The position numbers and the translations under genes were made by a program. DNA of 64,000 bases from Rapana venosa (lineage: Eukaryota > Mollusca > Gastropoda > Neogastropoda > Muricidae), in the NCBI GenBank assembly GCA_028751875.1, contig CM054153.1, positions 14,044,573-14,108,572 on the forward strand, read 5' to 3'. The stretch's first letter is position 1, and each line of letters starts with the position of its first letter. Below, one piece after another: positions 1 to 64,000 of the stretch. The notes under the pieces are model-generated. The model saw only the letters and a program-made list of their open reading frames with translations, ran no database searches and was not told the DNA's origin.

Positions 1-62123
<62,123 letters not shown>

Positions 62124-62124
62124 C

Positions 62125-62386
62125 TGTGGACAGAATGGGATTGGTCACTCTGAGTCAACTTCAGTCTGCTGATGATGATATCAATCATGATGCAATTCAC
62201 ACTCTATGATGGTGATGACTGAAGGTATTTGCAACCAAAATGGTAAAATGATGAAAATGATGGCCACAATGATGATAAAGATGATGATGATGACAAAAGC
62301 ATGTGTGCATGTGTGTGTGTGTGTGCATGTGTGTGTTTGTGTGTGCTTGCATCCATAACTTGTGTATGTATGCATGAGTGTAGTAT

Positions 62387-62425
<39 letters not shown>

Positions 62426-63185
62426 TGTGTATTACGTGTATACATATATGCAGAACACATTTTAAGGCCGAAATATTCTGTCTCTAATTAAAGACCTCTT
62501 GATGATTATTATTTCTCATTTCTGTCAAGGGTGTTTACATGTACACATCATTGATAAAGTACCCAGCATTAAAGATCAACCATGAATGTAGACAAAACAA
62601 AACGCATCAATTCTTCTTCCTTATCACAGACCAAAGAAAACCTCTGACAAACAACATTCTGAGTATTTCTGTACTACTATGTCCAGAAAGTTTCCCCCAA
62701 AGGATGGACCTAGCCATCTGCATCCTGTCTATCAATTCCCCAAGGCCATGCCATGGAACCAGCACAGATAATTGGCATAAAATTAGTTCCCACATGCACA
62801 CAAGCGCTGATTAACCCCCTCCTTCAACCAGGAGTCCTCTTTGATAATCATACAGGGGTAGCACTAACAGCCTCTGTGTCTACCAGGGCCCCTGCCCTGG
62901 AAAGCTGAGTGATAATCCAAACCAGACTCCTCAAGGAGTTAAGAGGAAGTAGCAATCCAAAGCAGAGGCCCAGGCCCCTGAAAGATAACATGAGATAGGG
63001 GAGCTCCACTACTGGGTCAGCCTGCCTCCAGCTGTTAGCAGATTCTCATTTTCTGTTTACTTTTCCCATGTCCTTTTTCTGGTTTTCTTGTTTCACTTTT
63101 CTGGTTTTTGGTTTATCCCACTGCATGTGTATGTGCTGCTGCAGGCCAGAATCAATCAATCAATCAATCTCTCTCTCTCTCTCTC

Positions 63186-63226
<41 letters not shown>

Positions 63227-63299
63227 CCTCCCTCCTTAGTTGCAGCTCAAAAGATATCAGTGCTCTTGTGATAGGTTCTGAGTTCTGATGATTATAATG

Positions 63300-63333
<34 letters not shown>

Positions 63334-63789
63334 GCACATGCATGCATGTTGCAGGTTGTTTTGATCAGTGTGCGTGTGTGTGTGTGTGCATGTGCGTGCA
63401 TGCGTGCATACATGGCCATGCGCCTGTGAGTGAGTCATATGAGTGAGTAAGTGGAGGTTTTCCAAGCAGACTGCAGGTTGTTTACAGAATATCATGGCTC
63501 AAGACAATCTCAATAAAGCATATCAGTATTTTAAATGTAGGCCTTGGCACTTGGCTTACATCAATAATGGCGAAACATGTGGCCTAGGACAACAACAACA
63601 ACAAAACACACACAAAAGTAAATGTTTGACAACTCTTCCCAGGGTAGTTTTTAAGCAAAATGACTGCTTGAGCACAGGTGCAAATGAGTGTGTGAAAAAC
63701 TCTTGGTGGGCTGTAATAAAAGCTGGCATCTTTTCACTTCAGCAAACAAGCGTTTTCCCTTCAAATCCTTGAAAATTCCTTCCGCACAC
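62125..63789. other. Intron upstream of E1, no supported exon
   Basis: Contains (GATGAT)n-like DNA at 62195-62300, CA/GT tracts, and (CTGT)n/(CT)n near 63165-63235. The P-loop or switch I exon expected next was searched for by its motifs and is not present. Confidence 0.6.
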
Positions 63790-63965
63790 CCCTTCCCTGT
63801 TATTCACACACACACTAACACACACACACACACACGCACACATGCACACACACACGCTCACACACACGTATGCACACACACTCGCGCTCACACACACACA
63901 AACACACACCCGCGCACATGCACACACACACTCTCTCACACACACAGCCACCCCAAACCCACCAA

Positions 63966-64000
<35 letters not shown>
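63790..64000. repeat. CA-rich microsatellite at the window end
   Basis: Degenerate CACACGCACACA runs to base 64000. No coding signal. Confidence 0.75.

Noticed and set aside
62607..62814. Possible missing upstream myosin exon
   Set aside because: No P-loop (GESGSGKT) or switch I (NNNSSR) motif in any frame and no matching splice phase.

Overview
This is an animal nuclear-genome window: AT-rich, intron-dominated, packed with (CA)n/(GT)n/(CT)n microsatellites, minisatellites, tRNA-derived SINEs and DNA-transposon remnants. There are no operons, bacterial genes or CRISPR arrays. The repeat style suggests a lophotrochozoan, most likely a marine mollusc such as a gastropod. That placement is inference; I cannot name a species.

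One protein-coding gene can be supported, and it fills almost the whole window on the minus strand: a class IX unconventional myosin (RhoGAP myosin, MYO9-like). I reconstructed 25 exons by hand from protein similarity, splice consensus and phase continuity; every junction from 62123 down to 118 joins in frame. They run from the upper 50 kDa domain (E1, 62024-62123), through switch II and the relay helix (E7), the lower 50 kDa domain (E8-E11), a long loop-2 insert (E12-E14), the SH helix and converter region (E15-E17) and four IQ motifs (E18-E20), into a low-complexity Ala/Gln/Ser/Pro-rich tail (E20-E25). The 5' part (RA domain, P-loop, switch I) lies beyond base 64000. The expected C1 and RhoGAP domains lie beyond base 1. 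Three further phase-compatible exons (18885-18983, 6198-6281, 40302-40373) are proposed as alternative or cassette exons.

The introns hold the rest. There is a 2.75-kb Kolobok-like DNA transposon with TTAA target duplications (28001-30752), two TTAA-flanked piggyBac-like elements (46325-47031 and 53495-54966), and a 5'-truncated LINE with a 13-bp target duplication (13166-13310). Three very similar tRNA-SINE copies have perfect 12-13 bp target duplications (22716, 26040, 48384). Two copies of a 376-386 bp retroposed repeat are present, one inserted about 20 bases from a 3' splice site. At least two other tRNA-SINE families appear to exchange 3' modules.

The most unusual signal is that three intronic minisatellites start at an exon boundary and repeat the local splice site: the E17 donor, the E19 acceptor and, more weakly, the E15 donor. 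The repeats therefore look copied from exon-intron junctions and create rows of decoy splice sites. Several other donors run directly into (GT)n or (GA)n tracts.
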